Shown: positions 45,999 through 54,328, counted from the first letter of the stretch. The stretch: DNA of 55,000 nt from an uncultured Alphaproteobacteria bacterium (GCA_902628645.1 CACONS010000005.1:1-55000); one strand, 5' to 3'. A program made the numbers and translations. Notes: generated by a model not told the origin, from the letters alone.

Positions 45999-47158
45999 AA
46001 AAAAATAATAAAATTCTTAACTTTCTTCCTCAACAGTATTCTCAGAATAATAAATTTAGAATAAATCATAATTATCTTAAAGAACAATTTAATGATTCTG
46101 AAAATATTATCTCTCAAATTAAAGAATTATCACAAAAATGCGATTTTACGTTAGGTGAAGAAGTAGACAAATTTGAAAAAAAATTTGCTAAAATTTCTAA
46201 TTCTAAGTATGCAATCGGAGTTGGCAGTGGAACTGATGCAATAATTTTAAGTTTATTAGCTGCAGGTATTAACAAAGGTGATGAGATAATCACAACTCCA
46301 TATACATTTTATGCTACTGTGGGTGCAATAGCTTCAATCGGAGCAATACCTAAATTCGTAGATGTTTCCCATGACTATAATATTAATCCTGACAATATAG
46401 AAAGAGCGGTTACAAAAAAAACAAAAGCAATCCTTCCTGTACATTGGGCAGGGTTGATATGTAATATGCAAAGTATATCAAGAATTGCAAAAAAATATAA
46501 ATTACACATAATTGAAGATGCTTGTCATGCAATTCTAGCACATAGGAAACAGAAGAGACCAGGGCATTATAGCATTGCTGCAGCATACAGTATGCATCCG
46601 CTTAAAAATTTAAATGTTTGGGGTGATGGAGGTGTAGTTACAACTAATTCCAAAAAAATAAGGGATAAGATAATGTTACTTAGAAATCATGGATTAGCAA
46701 GTAGAGATAAATGCAAATTATTTGCAGGAAACTCAAGACTTGATACTATTCAAGCAATAGTTGCAAATAATATGCTTAAAAAAATTAATTCAATAACAAA
46801 CTCTAGGATAAAAAATGCTAAACTTTTTGATAATTTATTATCTGATATAAAACATATAAAACTGCCACCAAGATTAAAAGAGGCTAAGCAAGTTTTTCAT
46901 TTATATATAATTCAGGCCACTAAGAGAGATAAGTTAAAAAAATATCTTAATTCATTTGGCATAGACGCCAAAATTCATTACCCAACACCGATGCATCTTC
47001 AACCTGCATCTAAAATTTATGGATATAAAAGGGGAGATTTTCCAATTACTGAACAGTTTACTAAAAATATATTATCACTTCCAGTACACGAATACATTAC
47101 AAGCGAAGATATTAAATTTGTATCGAATAAAATTAAAGATTTTTATAAAAAAAAATGA
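45995..47158 (+). CDS. DegT/DnrJ/EryC1 family sugar aminotransferase (first of tandem pair)
   Basis: A 387-residue PLP-dependent aminotransferase of the type that aminates keto-sugars. Key parts are the opening EQFNDSENIISQIKEL region, GVGSGTDAIILSLLAAGI, TTPYTFYATVGAI, EDACHAILA, and the PLP-binding Lys204 in SMHPLKNLNVWGDGG, followed by LRNHGLAS and SRLDTIQA. It is about 19 residues longer at the N terminus than the next gene, with which it shares most motifs. 4-bp overlaps on both sides. Substrate unknown; a 3- or 4-keto nucleotide sugar is likely. Confidence 0.88.
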   Translation: MKKNNKILNFLPQQYSQNNKFRINHNYLKEQFNDSENIISQIKELSQKCDFTLGEEVDKFEKKFAKISNSKYAIGVGSGTDAIILSLLAAGINKGDEIITTPYTFYATVGAIASIGAIPKFVDVSHDYNINPDNIERAVTKKTKAILPVHWAGLICNMQSISRIAKKYKLHIIEDACHAILAHRKQKRPGHYSIAAAYSMHPLKNLNVWGDGGVVTTNSKKIRDKIMLLRNHGLASRDKCKLFAGNSRLDTIQAIVANNMLKKINSITNSRIKNAKLFDNLLSDIKHIKLPPRLKEAKQVFHLYIIQATKRDKLKKYLNSFGIDAKIHYPTPMHLQPASKIYGYKRGDFPITEQFTKNILSLPVHEYITSEDIKFVSNKIKDFYKKK

Positions 47159-48255
47159 AAATTCCATTCGTTAATCTTGGAAAACAATATTTAAATCTAA
47201 AAGGTGAGATATTAAGTAAATTTGATGAAATTTCAAAAAAAGGTGAATACATTTTAGGTTCAGAATTAGAAAAATTTGAGTCTGAATTTTCTAAATTCTG
47301 TGAAACAAAATATTCTGTTGGTCTAGGTAATGGTTCAGATGGATTAACATTTTCTTTATTATATTTTAATATTAAAAAAGGTGATGAGGTTTTGATACCA
47401 GTTAACTCTTTTGTTGCAACTGCTTGGACAGTTGCAAATGTTGGTGCAAAACCAGTTTTCATAGATGTAAGCGATGATTATAATATGGACACAGAATCAA
47501 TTGAAAAAAATATCAATTCAAAAACTAAAGCTATTATTCCAGTTCATTTAACTGGAAATATTTCAAAAATAGATAAAATCTTAAATATTGCAAAGAAATA
47601 TAATCTCAAAACTATTGAAGATTCAGCTCAAGCAATTGGAGCAAAATATAATAACAAGAAGGCAGGATCATTTGGTAATGTAGCTAGCTTCAGTTTACAC
47701 CCTCTAAAAAATTTACATGTAAGTGGTGATGGGGGAATAATAACTACTAATAATAAAAATATTTATAGATTTATGAAAAAAGTTAGAAATCATGGTTTAA
47801 AAAATAGAGATGAGCTTGAATTTTGGGGCTATAATTCAAGATTAGATAATATTCAAGCTGCAATCGGTAGAATAAAATTAAAATACATTAATAGATGGAA
47901 CAATCGCTTTAGAAAAATTGCTTCTTATTATTCAAAAGAACTTAAGGATATAGTCACTACTCCAATTATAAATGAAAAAAGTACACCAGTTTTTCACAGA
48001 TATATAATTCAATCAAAATATAGAGATAAATTAAAAAATTTCTTATTTAACAAAGGTATAGATACAAGAATAAATTATCCAATACCGTTGCACCTTCATA
48101 AAGCTTCAAAATATCTTAATTACAAAAAGGGTGATTTTCCAAATGCTGAGCAGCAATCAAAAAACATATTAAGTTTACCAATTTATAATGAATTAAGTGA
48201 TAACCAAGTAGATTATGTTGTTAAATCTGTTAAAGAATTTTATAAATATTTGTGA
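47155..48255 (+). CDS. DegT/DnrJ/EryC1 family sugar aminotransferase (second of tandem pair)
   Basis: A 366-residue paralogue of the preceding protein. It starts with the family's IPFVNLGKQYLNLKGEIL, has GLGNGSDGLTFSLLYF, PVNSFVATAWTVANVGAKPVF, EDSAQAIGA, and the PLP-binding Lys185 in SLHPLKNLHVSGDGG, then VRNHGLKNRDE and SRLDNIQAA. The late block DTRINYPIPLHLHKASKYL parallels DAKIHYPTPMHLQPASKIY in its neighbour. Two complete catalytic sets suggest two amination steps or a heteromer. It overlaps the first copy by 4 bp; 29 bp separate it from the TPP enzyme. Confidence 0.88.
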   Translation: MKIPFVNLGKQYLNLKGEILSKFDEISKKGEYILGSELEKFESEFSKFCETKYSVGLGNGSDGLTFSLLYFNIKKGDEVLIPVNSFVATAWTVANVGAKPVFIDVSDDYNMDTESIEKNINSKTKAIIPVHLTGNISKIDKILNIAKKYNLKTIEDSAQAIGAKYNNKKAGSFGNVASFSLHPLKNLHVSGDGGIITTNNKNIYRFMKKVRNHGLKNRDELEFWGYNSRLDNIQAAIGRIKLKYINRWNNRFRKIASYYSKELKDIVTTPIINEKSTPVFHRYIIQSKYRDKLKNFLFNKGIDTRINYPIPLHLHKASKYLNYKKGDFPNAEQQSKNILSLPIYNELSDNQVDYVVKSVKEFYKYL

Positions 48256-48277
48256 ATATAACCAATATAAGTATAAT
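48250..48277 (+). promoter_or_regulatory. Candidate internal promoter before the TPP enzyme
   Basis: TTGTGA (48250-48255) and a perfect TATAAT (48272-48277) are separated by 16 bp in one of the few sizeable gaps (29 bp) of the second rightward operon. The predicted transcription start (~48284) would fall within a base or two of the GTG start codon at 48285, implying a leaderless message. The -35 overlaps the end of the aminotransferase gene. Weak evidence in such AT-rich DNA. Confidence 0.35.
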
Positions 48278-48284
48278 ATAGACT

Positions 48285-50060
48285 GTGGAAAAAAAAATTA
48301 AGCTCTCCGACTATGTAGCTCAATTCTTATCTAATATATCTGACTTTGCCTTTGTTGGACATGGTAGTAGTGTAGTTCACTTACTTGATAGTATTGATAA
48401 AAGAAAAGATATTAAAAATATTTCATCTCAAAATGAACAGGGCGCATCCCTGGCTGCTGATGCATATTCTAGATGCTCAGATAAAATTGGTATAAGTATA
48501 GCAACAAGTGGCCCAGGCATAATTAACTTACTACAAGGAATAGGTTGCTCTTATTTTGATTCTATACCACATTTTATTATTTCTGGAGCAGTACCAACTA
48601 ATAATATGAGAGATAATAAGAATATTAGACAAGTAGGGTTTCAAGAAATGGAAGTTGTAGATATTGTAAAACCATTAACTAAATATGCTGTATTATTAAA
48701 AAAAGCGTCAGAAATTAAATATGAACTTGAAAAAATGCTTCATATTTGTAAGTCCGGTAGGCCAGGTCCAGTCCTTATAGATCTTCCAGATGATTTACAA
48801 AGGGAATATATTAATCCAAATAAATTAAGATCTTATAATAGTAATACTAAATCACAAAAAAACAATATTACTAAAAAAAAAATAAGCAAATTTTTTCAAT
48901 TAATAAATACTGCCGAAAGACCAGTCATAATAATCGGGAATGGTGCAAAAAAATATAAAAATGAAATAAATAATTTTATAAAAAAAACAAACATTCCCTA
49001 TCTCTTAACTTGGGCAACTTTTGATATGTTTAATCATAATGAAAGACAATGTTTGGGAACTTTTGGTGTAGCTGCTACAAGATTTGGTAACTTTACCGTG
49101 CAAAACTCTGATTTGATTATCACTTTTGGATCAAGATTAAGCTATCAATTAACCGGGGCAAACAAAAACACTTTTGCACCCAATGCAAAAAAGATTATTA
49201 TTGATATTGATAAATATGAAATAAAGAAAAAAAATTCAGTAAAAATAGATTTAAGTTTTAATAATGACATTGGGTATTTTTTGTCACAAATTAAAAATTA
49301 CAAATTTAATTATAATAAAAATAAATTTAAAGGATGGATTGATTTTTCAAATTCATTAATTAAAAAATATCCAGTTGTTAAAAAAGAATATTTTAAACAA
49401 AAAAAATATGTAAACCCATACGTTTTCTTTAAAGTATTTTCTTCGATTTCAAAAAAAACAGATATTTTAATTCCTGATGCTAGTGCAAATTTAATCTGGG
49501 CATATCAATCATTAGAACCAAAGATTGGTCAAAATATATTTACAGCTTTAAATCATTCTCCTATGGGTTACTCAATAGCCGCAAGCGTGGGAGCAAAATT
49601 ATTCCAAAACCAAAAAAAATTAAAAAGCAACGTTTCAGCTTTTATTGGTGATGGTTCTGTGGCAATGAACGTTCAAGAATTAGAGACAATTTCTTATAAC
49701 AAACTTAATGTAAAAATATTTATACTAAATAATAAAGGTTATGGTCTTATAAAAGGCACCCTTGAGTTATTTTTAAATAAAAATTATGTTGGAGTAGATC
49801 CAGAAAGTGGTTTGAGTATTCAGGATTTTAAAAAAATGGCAAATTCGTATAATATTCCATACATAAGAATTGAGAATCATAAAAATCTGAAACAAAAATT
49901 AATTAAAATTCTTCAGTCTAAATCTCCAGTAATTTGTGATTTAATTGTTGATCCTGATCAGAGAGTAGTTCCTAAACTCTCATCTGGAAACCCCATTCAT
50001 ATTATGTCTCCTTTACTTTCACAAAAAGAAACAAGCAAAATTATGAATTATTCAAAATAA
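48285..50060 (+). CDS. TPP-dependent acetolactate-synthase-like enzyme
   Basis: A 591-residue thiamine diphosphate enzyme with the three domains of the acetolactate synthase/pyruvate decarboxylase family. The catalytic Glu51 is in SSQNEQGASLAADAY. The middle domain has ERPVIIIGNGAKKY. The C-terminal TPP-binding motif is FIGDGSVAMNVQELETI...LNNKGYG. The ALS-like helices GPGIINLLQGIG and GRPGPVLIDLPDDLQ are present. No regulatory subunit (ilvN) or other branched-chain amino acid gene is nearby; the neighbours are sugar aminotransferases and SDRs. A YerE-like role, adding a two-carbon branch to a keto-sugar, is therefore plausible but unproven. GTG start; the next gene follows after 1 bp. Confidence 0.85.
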   Translation: MEKKIKLSDYVAQFLSNISDFAFVGHGSSVVHLLDSIDKRKDIKNISSQNEQGASLAADAYSRCSDKIGISIATSGPGIINLLQGIGCSYFDSIPHFIISGAVPTNNMRDNKNIRQVGFQEMEVVDIVKPLTKYAVLLKKASEIKYELEKMLHICKSGRPGPVLIDLPDDLQREYINPNKLRSYNSNTKSQKNNITKKKISKFFQLINTAERPVIIIGNGAKKYKNEINNFIKKTNIPYLLTWATFDMFNHNERQCLGTFGVAATRFGNFTVQNSDLIITFGSRLSYQLTGANKNTFAPNAKKIIIDIDKYEIKKKNSVKIDLSFNNDIGYFLSQIKNYKFNYNKNKFKGWIDFSNSLIKKYPVVKKEYFKQKKYVNPYVFFKVFSSISKKTDILIPDASANLIWAYQSLEPKIGQNIFTALNHSPMGYSIAASVGAKLFQNQKKLKSNVSAFIGDGSVAMNVQELETISYNKLNVKIFILNNKGYGLIKGTLELFLNKNYVGVDPESGLSIQDFKKMANSYNIPYIRIENHKNLKQKLIKILQSKSPVICDLIVDPDQRVVPKLSSGNPIHIMSPLLSQKETSKIMNYSK

Positions 50061-50061
50061 A

Positions 50062-51111
50062 ATGACAGTTGAAACTAAAGCGGCTGTATTATTTGATTTG
50101 AATAAACCCTTAAAAATAATAAATCTTGATTTGCCTTATCCTAAAAAAGGGGAGGTGCTAGTTAAAATTTTTTATAGTGGAATTTGTCATACTCAACTTT
50201 TAGAAATTTCAGGTAAAAATGCTGCAGGATCATTTATACCTAATCTTTTGGGTCATGAAGCATCAGGTGAAGTAATAAAAATTGGAACGGGGGTTACAAA
50301 AATTAAAAAAGGTGACAGAGTGGTTCTCTCTTGGATTAAGGGTAAAGGCTTAAATGTTATACCTAAACCAATTAACTATAAAAATATAAAAATAAATAGA
50401 GGATCCGTAACTACATTTTCAAATTATACTGTTGTATCAGAAAATAGAGTTTTTAAGATATCAAAAAAATTACCTGCTCACATAGCATCTCTTTTAGGAT
50501 GTGCAGTTCCTACTGGGATGGGTATGATAATTAATAATGCAAAGTTAAAAAAAAATTCTTCAATTACAATAATTGGTTGTGGAGGCATAGGAATAAATGC
50601 AATTCATGCCTCCAAAATTCTTGGAGCAAAAAAAATAGTAGGAATCGATTTAAATAAAAATAAAAAAAAATTGATTAAAAGCTTTGGAGCTACTCATTTC
50701 ATAAATTATAAAACAAAAAATATTAAAGAAAAAATTGATAAAATCCTTGGTACAGAGGGCTCAGATTATGTAGTTGATACAGTTGGCCGAAAAGAAACTA
50801 TGGAACTTGCTTACAATTTAGCAAATAACAATAGAGGTCATGTAATTTTATGTGGAGTGCCTAATCCTTTAGATTTAAAAATTTCAATAAATCCATTTCC
50901 TTTATATTATGGTAAAAAATTAGTAGGAACTGGGGGTGGTGAGACAATTCCTGATAAAGATCTTAAAAAATACGCAAGTATGTATTTAAATAATCAAATA
51001 AATCTAAAAAAAATGATTACAAAGATTTATTCTTTAAAAGAGATTAACAAAGCAATTCAGTTTTTAAAAAAAGGAAATTGTGTAAGAGTTTTAATTAATA
51101 TGAATGAATAA
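50062..51111 (+). CDS. Zinc-type medium-chain dehydrogenase, lacking the structural-zinc lobe
   Basis: A 349-residue MDR-family dehydrogenase. Catalytic zinc ligands are visible: Cys42 in SGICHTQLLE, His65-Glu66 in LLGHEASGEV and Cys147 in LLGCAVPTGMG. The Rossmann motif is IIGCGGIGINAIHAS with GIDLNKNKK after it (acidic residue, so NAD is preferred). The usual four-Cys structural zinc loop (residues ~90-115) is absent; that region reads WIKGKGLNVIPKPINYK instead. It follows the TPP enzyme by 1 bp, so it may reduce or oxidise the branch or keto group introduced there. Substrate unknown. Confidence 0.85.
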   Translation: MTVETKAAVLFDLNKPLKIINLDLPYPKKGEVLVKIFYSGICHTQLLEISGKNAAGSFIPNLLGHEASGEVIKIGTGVTKIKKGDRVVLSWIKGKGLNVIPKPINYKNIKINRGSVTTFSNYTVVSENRVFKISKKLPAHIASLLGCAVPTGMGMIINNAKLKKNSSITIIGCGGIGINAIHASKILGAKKIVGIDLNKNKKKLIKSFGATHFINYKTKNIKEKIDKILGTEGSDYVVDTVGRKETMELAYNLANNNRGHVILCGVPNPLDLKISINPFPLYYGKKLVGTGGGETIPDKDLKKYASMYLNNQINLKKMITKIYSLKEINKAIQFLKKGNCVRVLINMNE

Positions 51112-51117
51112 TATTTT

Positions 51118-52395
51118 ATGAAAAAAAATGTATTTTATTTCATTTTATTTTTAGAAAAACTTTTATCTCCACCACCAAATTTTGTATTATTAAACTATAA
51201 TGATCGACTCATACATTATTTTTACAAAATTTTTAAAGGTAAAAATATACTTCTTAATCTTTTAAGATTTCTTAGATACAGTTTTTTATATCTGCTATCT
51301 TATTTTTTTTTCCCAATTTCCTTAATTTTAAAATTTCTAAATTTTAAGTTTATCAATATCGATCTATCTCAAATTGGTTCTTTGACATATTTTGATTTAT
51401 TAATCAGAGAAAGTATTATTAAAAATAATTTATATAAATACCGTACTTTTGCAATTGCATCATATTTTAATGATGGAAATTCATATTTAGTTAATCTTTA
51501 TTCCAGATATGCAATTTTTATAAGAAACCCTTTTTTTAAATTCTTGTTATCACCTTTTTTTATGTCCAACATATTTCAGGACAATTCATTTAAATATGAT
51601 ATGGTTAATCATACTGCTTATAACTCTCATAAAATTTGGAATAATTATTATAATATATCTAAAAATAAAAACTTAATCACTTTTCCAAAAAAAGATAAAA
51701 ATCAAATAGAAAAAGTATTAAGTCCATTCATAAATGTAAAAAAATTTGTAACTTTACATGTTAGAGATAAAAATTTTTATGGCAGAAAATCTATTAGGGA
51801 TGCTGATATTAATACATATAAAGAAACTATTAAATATCTTATAAATCTAGGCTTTTCTGTAGTTCGTTTAGGTGATCATAAAAGTTCAGAATTAAATTTT
51901 AAATTTGATAATAATTTTTTTGATTATTCAAAATCAAATATTAAAAAACCTGAGATTGATGTTTTTCTACTTTCTCAATGCTCTTTTTTTATAGGCTGCT
52001 CATCTGGACCAGCAGATGTTCCAAAACTATTTGGAAAAAATTCATGTAATGTAAATCATTTTACATTGCCCAACGCTTTTAATTTTTTAGAAGGAGACTT
52101 AACATCAATTAAAAAACTAAAATATAAAAAAAATGATCAATTAGTGCCATTCGACTTACTACTAAAAGATCCTTTGGCAAAAAATCCATCATTAGACTTA
52201 CTAACTAAAATTGATATATATGTTGAAGATAATACTTCTGATGAAATTTTACAAACTGTTAAAGAGTTTTTAGGCAAGAGTAAGAAAAATATCTTTTTAC
52301 AGAATAAAGCTAAAAAATTATTGAATAAAAAAAATTATAGTTATAATGCTAAGGGTAATTTATCAACTGTACTATGTGAAATGTATTTAGATTAA
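51118..52395 (+). CDS. TIGR04372-like glycosyltransferase family protein
   Basis: A 425-residue protein matching, from memory, a glycan-cluster family annotated as TIGR04372 glycosyltransferase. Supporting blocks are FVTLHVRDKNFYGRKSIRDA (catalytic-domain start, arginine-rich), INLGFSVVRLGDHKSSELNF, and VFLLSQCSFFIGCSSGPADVPKLFG, which resembles the donor-binding segment of GT-B enzymes that scan for SGPA. Near the N terminus are hydrophobic segments (~55-70) suggesting membrane association. Last gene of the second rightward operon, 6 bp after the dehydrogenase. Substrates unknown. Confidence 0.7.
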   Translation: MKKNVFYFILFLEKLLSPPPNFVLLNYNDRLIHYFYKIFKGKNILLNLLRFLRYSFLYLLSYFFFPISLILKFLNFKFINIDLSQIGSLTYFDLLIRESIIKNNLYKYRTFAIASYFNDGNSYLVNLYSRYAIFIRNPFFKFLLSPFFMSNIFQDNSFKYDMVNHTAYNSHKIWNNYYNISKNKNLITFPKKDKNQIEKVLSPFINVKKFVTLHVRDKNFYGRKSIRDADINTYKETIKYLINLGFSVVRLGDHKSSELNFKFDNNFFDYSKSNIKKPEIDVFLLSQCSFFIGCSSGPADVPKLFGKNSCNVNHFTLPNAFNFLEGDLTSIKKLKYKKNDQLVPFDLLLKDPLAKNPSLDLLTKIDIYVEDNTSDEILQTVKEFLGKSKKNIFLQNKAKKLLNKKNYSYNAKGNLSTVLCEMYLD

Positions 52396-52412
52396 TTTTA
52401 TTAATTAAAATT
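52394..52412. terminator. Possible bidirectional AT-only hairpin between convergent genes
   Basis: AATTTTA and TAAAATT flank a 5-nt loop in the 16-bp gap between the convergent GT and SDR genes. The stem is all A-T, 7 bp, with a short T-rich tail, so it would be weak. It is the only hairpin seen at this operon end. Confidence 0.3.
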
Positions 52413-53191
52413 TATACTATTCCATCATAATTCGCGCTCTCCCCACCATCTATTGGTAAGCATGACCCTCTCATCATGGAATTTTCTTCTGAAGCTAAAA
52501 GAGCAATTGATGGCATTAGTTCATAGTCATTTCCAATTTTTTTTCTCGGTTGCTTTTTTAAAATAAAATCATTAACAATCTTCTTATTCTTTTTTAATAA
52601 TCTTTCCCATGAGTTATTGGGTGCATAAAAAGCACCCGGTAATATTGCATTTACTTTTATATTTGTATCAGCTAACTCCCTCCCAATACTTCTAACATAA
52701 GCTGCTAAAGCTGCTTTAACTGTGTTATAACCAACTGATGCTATAGCTGAAGTTGATGCTGTACTTCCAATATGTATTATATTGCATGATTTATTTTTTT
52801 TTAAAACTTTATTTATTATTTTTGAATTGATTTCTACACTTGTACTTAAATTAATTTTAAATAATTTTTCAATATCTTTAGAATTTATCAGTGGCTGCCT
52901 TAGTGACAAACCCCCACCCATACAATGAATTATAATATCATAAAATTTTTTTTTAAGTGCAATTGATATTAAATTTCTAATATTATTTGATTTACTTAAA
53001 TCTTTACCAAAATAAATATTATTTTCATTTTTAATTTCATTTTTAATTTTTTTTATATTTTTAATATTACTACCACACACAAGAACATCTGATCCTAAAT
53101 TGTTAAAATATTTGGTACATGTCAAACCAAGACCACTTGATGAACCAGTAATTAAAATTTTTTTATTTTTGAATTGATCAAAATTAATCAT
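52412..53191 (-). CDS. Classical SDR oxidoreductase
   Basis: A 259-residue classical short-chain dehydrogenase. The cofactor motif is ILITGSSSGLGLT (TGxxxGxG); an NAG-type strand-4 motif appears as HCMGGGLSL; the catalytic Ser is in IHIGSTASTSAIA and Tyr/Lys in VGYNTVKAALAAYVRSIG (YxxxK). The C-terminal NAILPGAFYAPNNSWE and MRGSCLPIDGGES are normal for FabG-like SDRs. It stands alone on the minus strand between the main operon and the last methyltransferase. A gene divergent from it starts 58 bp away. Probably acts on a sugar or its branch; substrate unknown. Confidence 0.85.
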   Translation of the reverse strand: MINFDQFKNKKILITGSSSGLGLTCTKYFNNLGSDVLVCGSNIKNIKKIKNEIKNENNIYFGKDLSKSNNIRNLISIALKKKFYDIIIHCMGGGLSLRQPLINSKDIEKLFKINLSTSVEINSKIINKVLKKNKSCNIIHIGSTASTSAIASVGYNTVKAALAAYVRSIGRELADTNIKVNAILPGAFYAPNNSWERLLKKNKKIVNDFILKKQPRKKIGNDYELMPSIALLASEENSMMRGSCLPIDGGESANYDGIV

Positions 53192-53249
53192 TAATATTTA
53201 GATTATTATCATATATAGTTATACAATAAAACTATTCTAAATAATATTT

Positions 53250-53903
53250 ATGAAAATTGACTTATTAAAAAGTATTAAAAAAGTAAAACGAGACACAAAA
53301 CTTAGAGCAAAAACAAAAACATTAGAACAAAGGAAAAAAGCTCTGAAGTTTGGGTGGGAATACTTTGATAAAAAAGGTATTTGTTACAATGGTTATACTT
53401 ATGATGGAAGATGGATACCAGTAGTTAAAAGATTAATAGATTTTTACAAATTGAAAAAAGGTAACAAAGTTTTAGATTTAGGATGTGCGAAAGGTTATCT
53501 GCTATATGATTTTTATAATGCTATGCCATCTTTAAATTTATACGGCATTGATATATCAAGATATGCAATTGCATGCTCTCCTCCTGAAGTAAAAAAATTT
53601 ATAAAGTATGGCAATGCTAAGAATTTAAATATGTTTGAAGATAATTTCTTTGATTTAGTAATTTCTATAAATACAATTCACAGCTTTAAATCTATTGAAG
53701 AAACGGAAAAGGCAGTTTCTGAAATTCAAAGAGTAAGCAAAGGTAAATCATACATAGTCGTTGATAGTTATAAAACCAAACTTGAAAAAACTAGAATGCT
53801 AGAATGGCAAGTGGCAGGTCATATGGTAATTTCAGAAAAAAACTGGTTAGAAATTTTTAAAAAAACAAATTTTACTGGAGATTATAATTGGTTTAAACCT
53901 TAG
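53250..53903 (+). CDS. Class I SAM-dependent methyltransferase
   Basis: A 217-residue methyltransferase. The SAM-binding motif VLDLGCAKGYLLYDF is at ~residues 74-88; the following strand ends in LYGIDISRYA, then YGNAKNL and FFDLVISINTIHSFKSIEETEKAVSEI, typical of Methyltransf_11/25. The N-terminal ~45 residues are strongly basic (KSIKKVKRDTKLRAKTK), perhaps for binding an anionic partner. It is the last gene of the glycan island, 66 bp before tRNA-fMet, and stands apart from the other three methyltransferases. Substrate unknown. Confidence 0.78.
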   Translation: MKIDLLKSIKKVKRDTKLRAKTKTLEQRKKALKFGWEYFDKKGICYNGYTYDGRWIPVVKRLIDFYKLKKGNKVLDLGCAKGYLLYDFYNAMPSLNLYGIDISRYAIACSPPEVKKFIKYGNAKNLNMFEDNFFDLVISINTIHSFKSIEETEKAVSEIQRVSKGKSYIVVDSYKTKLEKTRMLEWQVAGHMVISEKNWLEIFKKTNFTGDYNWFKP

Positions 53904-53969
53904 TAAGAAGTTTTTTTGTTATAAATAACTTGTATTTAGACCTTCTTCATAATACATGGTTTTTCTTAT

Positions 53970-54045
<76 letters not shown>

Positions 54046-54046
<1 letters not shown>

Positions 54047-54071
54047 AAAATTGATAGATTCTAATTTTTTT
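54046..54071 (+). terminator. Weak terminator-like hairpin after tRNA-fMet
   Basis: AAAAATT and AATTTTT flank a 10-nt loop, ending in a run of Ts. The stem is A-T only and overlaps the CCA end, so it would be a weak intrinsic terminator. A separate strong promoter follows, consistent with the tRNA and rRNA being separate transcripts. Confidence 0.35.
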
Positions 54072-54136
54072 AATAACTTTTGTTTTTGATACGATTTATC
54101 CCCAGAAATCTTGGAAAAAAATACTTTTTTTTGGGT

Positions 54137-54165
54137 TTGACAAGGAAATTTAATACTATTATAGG
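54137..54165 (+). promoter_or_regulatory. rRNA operon promoter
   Basis: A perfect -35 box TTGACA (54137-54142) is followed 16-17 bp later by TTATAG/TATAGG (54159-54165), a fair -10 element. An AT-rich run (ACTTTTTTTTGGG) lies just upstream and could serve as an UP element. Its place ~270 bp before the 16S 5' end fits rrn promoters. Confidence 0.68.
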
Positions 54166-54239
54166 CACATACTCTTTTCTAAGAAATTCTTGGTAAAGTT
54201 ATAATCCTTTTTATAAATCTTTGTTTGTAGAAGGTTATA

Positions 54240-54250
54240 TGCTCTTTAAT
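54240..54250 (+). promoter_or_regulatory. boxA-like antitermination element of the rRNA leader
   Basis: TGCTCTTTAAT matches the E. coli rrn boxA (TGCTCTTTAACA) at the first ten bases. It is in the correct strand, between the promoter and 16S. boxA RNA binds NusB-NusE (S10) to keep rRNA transcription from terminating early. Confidence 0.8.
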
Positions 54251-54271
54251 ATGTTAATAAGATAATAAAGA

Positions 54272-54328
54272 GATACGTAGACAACAATTCGTAATTAAAA
54301 TTTTACGAATGTTAAAGGAATACGTATC
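54272..54328 (+). promoter_or_regulatory. Long stem-loop in rRNA leader
   Basis: Outer stem GATACGTA (54272-54279) pairs with TACGTATC (54321-54328). After an internal loop, AAC plus ATTCGTAA (54283-54294, one bulged A) pairs with TTACGAAT plus GTT (54303-54313). Loop TTAAAATT. It may be a processing (RNase III-like) or antitermination-complex structure; its sequence-specific role is unknown. Confidence 0.65.

Larger units (their letters stand above)
27762..53903. other. Surface-polysaccharide gene island between two tRNA genes
   Basis: Every gene in this 26-kb stretch is a glycosyltransferase, nucleotide-sugar enzyme, methyltransferase, or polymer assembly/export protein. The strand pattern is four blocks (right, left, right, then a left/right pair). 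By eye the coding sequences are richer in Asn/Ile/Lys and homopolymer A/T runs than the housekeeping genes to the left, most strikingly at 27762-33265. It is flanked by a CAT tRNA on the left and tRNA-fMet plus the rRNA operon on the right. No integrase or direct-repeat attachment site is seen. Confidence 0.8.

Noticed and set aside
53215-53235. Inverted repeat ATAGTT...AACTAT before the last methyltransferase
   Set aside because: Only 6 bp and A/T rich; expected by chance in this composition.
27762-53903. Mobile element, phage or defence system in the accessory region
   Set aside because: No transposase, integrase, recombinase, restriction, toxin-antitoxin or CRISPR-like repeats were seen; all genes fit glycan synthesis.
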